From positions 1-5,021 of the forward strand of contig WQXE01000137.1 of the NCBI GenBank assembly GCA_009784995.1: 5,021 nt of DNA, in the 5' to 3' direction. A program made the position numbers and the translations under genes. Below the pieces are notes generated by a model. That model was not told where the DNA came from. It made no database searches and was given only the letters and a program-made list of their open reading frames with translations. This document shows, one piece after another, positions 4,707 through 5,021 of the stretch (within the stretch, counting starts at the first letter, position 1; every line of letters starts with the position of its first letter). Source of the DNA: Treponema sp. (lineage in GTDB: Bacteria; Spirochaetota; Spirochaetia; Treponematales; Breznakiellaceae).

Positions 4707-5021
4707 TTACGGATTCGCAAAATTGCTTAAGTTCGGCAAGTTCGCAGGGTTCGCCCAAAGCGGCGAGTTCGCCGCAGTAAAGCCGAGAGTGTTCCACAAA
4801 GCTCCGGCGTTTGCTGTTGTTATAAGTCCGCCGTTATTGTCGTTCGGGTTGTTTGATGTTCCCAACAGTCCGTTTCTTCTCCAGTTGTTTGTTAGAGTAC
4901 CACCCGAAGCGATAGCGAAGACCCCACCATCATACCAGTCCTCAAATGTTTGAACCAAGGACACACAATTTATTACAGAGCCGTTCGTATTTGATCCTGC
5001 AATACCGGAAATCGTAGCCCA
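4707..5021 (-). CDS. C-terminal part of a GLUG-repeat-like surface protein (partial, 5' end outside window)
   Basis: The minus-strand frame stays open to the window edge, so the visible 104 residues are only the C-terminus; an internal GTG at 4962-4964 is not a credible start. The first residues, ISGIAGSNTNGSVINC, fit the GLUG motif ('GGlvGyN.G.I.nC'), a short repeat in bacterial surface and adhesin-like proteins. A Gly/Asn/Thr-rich stretch follows. The segment ALWNTLGFTAANSPLWANPA resembles the usual Trp-containing closing unit after GLUG repeats ('W....gF....W......LP.L'). The last 16 residues carry Asn at every third position and the protein stops with no anchor motif such as LPxTG. An exported, beta-solenoid-type protein is inferred. 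The gene converges on the toxin gene with the hairpin array between them. Confidence 0.72.
   Translation of the reverse strand, partial: WATISGIAGSNTNGSVINCVSLVQTFEDWYDGGVFAIASGGTLTNNWRRNGLLGTSNNPNDNNGGLITTANAGALWNTLGFTAANSPLWANPANLPNLSNFANP

Noticed and set aside
4723..4953. Plus-strand open frame opposite the GLUG-like gene
   Set aside because: The minus strand shows a GLUG motif and a typical closing segment, while the plus frame shows only low-complexity Phe/Pro/Ala sequence with no ribosome-binding site.
4962..4964. GTG as the start of an 85-residue protein on the minus strand
   Set aside because: The frame continues without a stop to the window edge, and the upstream residues complete a GLUG motif, so this is an internal valine codon.

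Overview
The window reads as chromosomal DNA of a host-associated or environmental spirochaete, most likely Treponema-like. This is an inference from four things: the style of the prolyl-tRNA synthetase (its N-terminus and 'PTAEEAFT' segment), a large Crp-family protein carrying two cyclic-nucleotide-binding modules and a TPR-like segment, a small exported barrel-like protein, and a GLUG-type surface protein. proS is visibly richer in G+C than the AT-rich genes to its right. No phage, integrase, transposase, rRNA or CRISPR array is visible.

Layout, left to right. A tRNA-Asp(GTC) gene lies on the minus strand at the left edge (1-75), with its own near-consensus promoter. It diverges from proS (177-2012, plus). 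The 3' end of proS overlaps by 8 bp the end of a convergent minus-strand gene (2005-3225) for a 406-residue Crp/Fnr-like protein. That gene sits 9 bp downstream of a small exported beta-rich protein gene (3235-3702, minus), and the two look like one operon read leftward. Back to back with this operon is a two-gene plus-strand toxin-antitoxin module: a DUF2281-like antitoxin (3776-4078) and a PIN-domain ribonuclease toxin (4075-4494). It has a strong promoter, a perfect Shine-Dalgarno sequence and a 4-bp stop/start overlap.

The right end holds a 212-bp gap (4495-4706). Its left half is strongly C-rich and G-poor on the plus strand. Its right half is a compact run of three hairpins, one of them exactly bracketed by a 10-bp direct repeat. 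The last feature is the 3' end of a minus-strand gene (4707 to beyond 5021) for a GLUG-repeat-like surface protein that ends in an Asn-every-third-residue tail.

Functionally this is housekeeping translation (tRNA-Asp, ProRS) beside a possible envelope/signalling operon, then accessory DNA (TA module, repeat element, surface protein). No clearly new multi-gene system is visible. The items most worth a second look are the structured repeat element with a partial copy of its arm inside the neighbouring coding sequence, the double-cNBD/TPR regulator, and the palindrome built into the TA ribosome-binding site.
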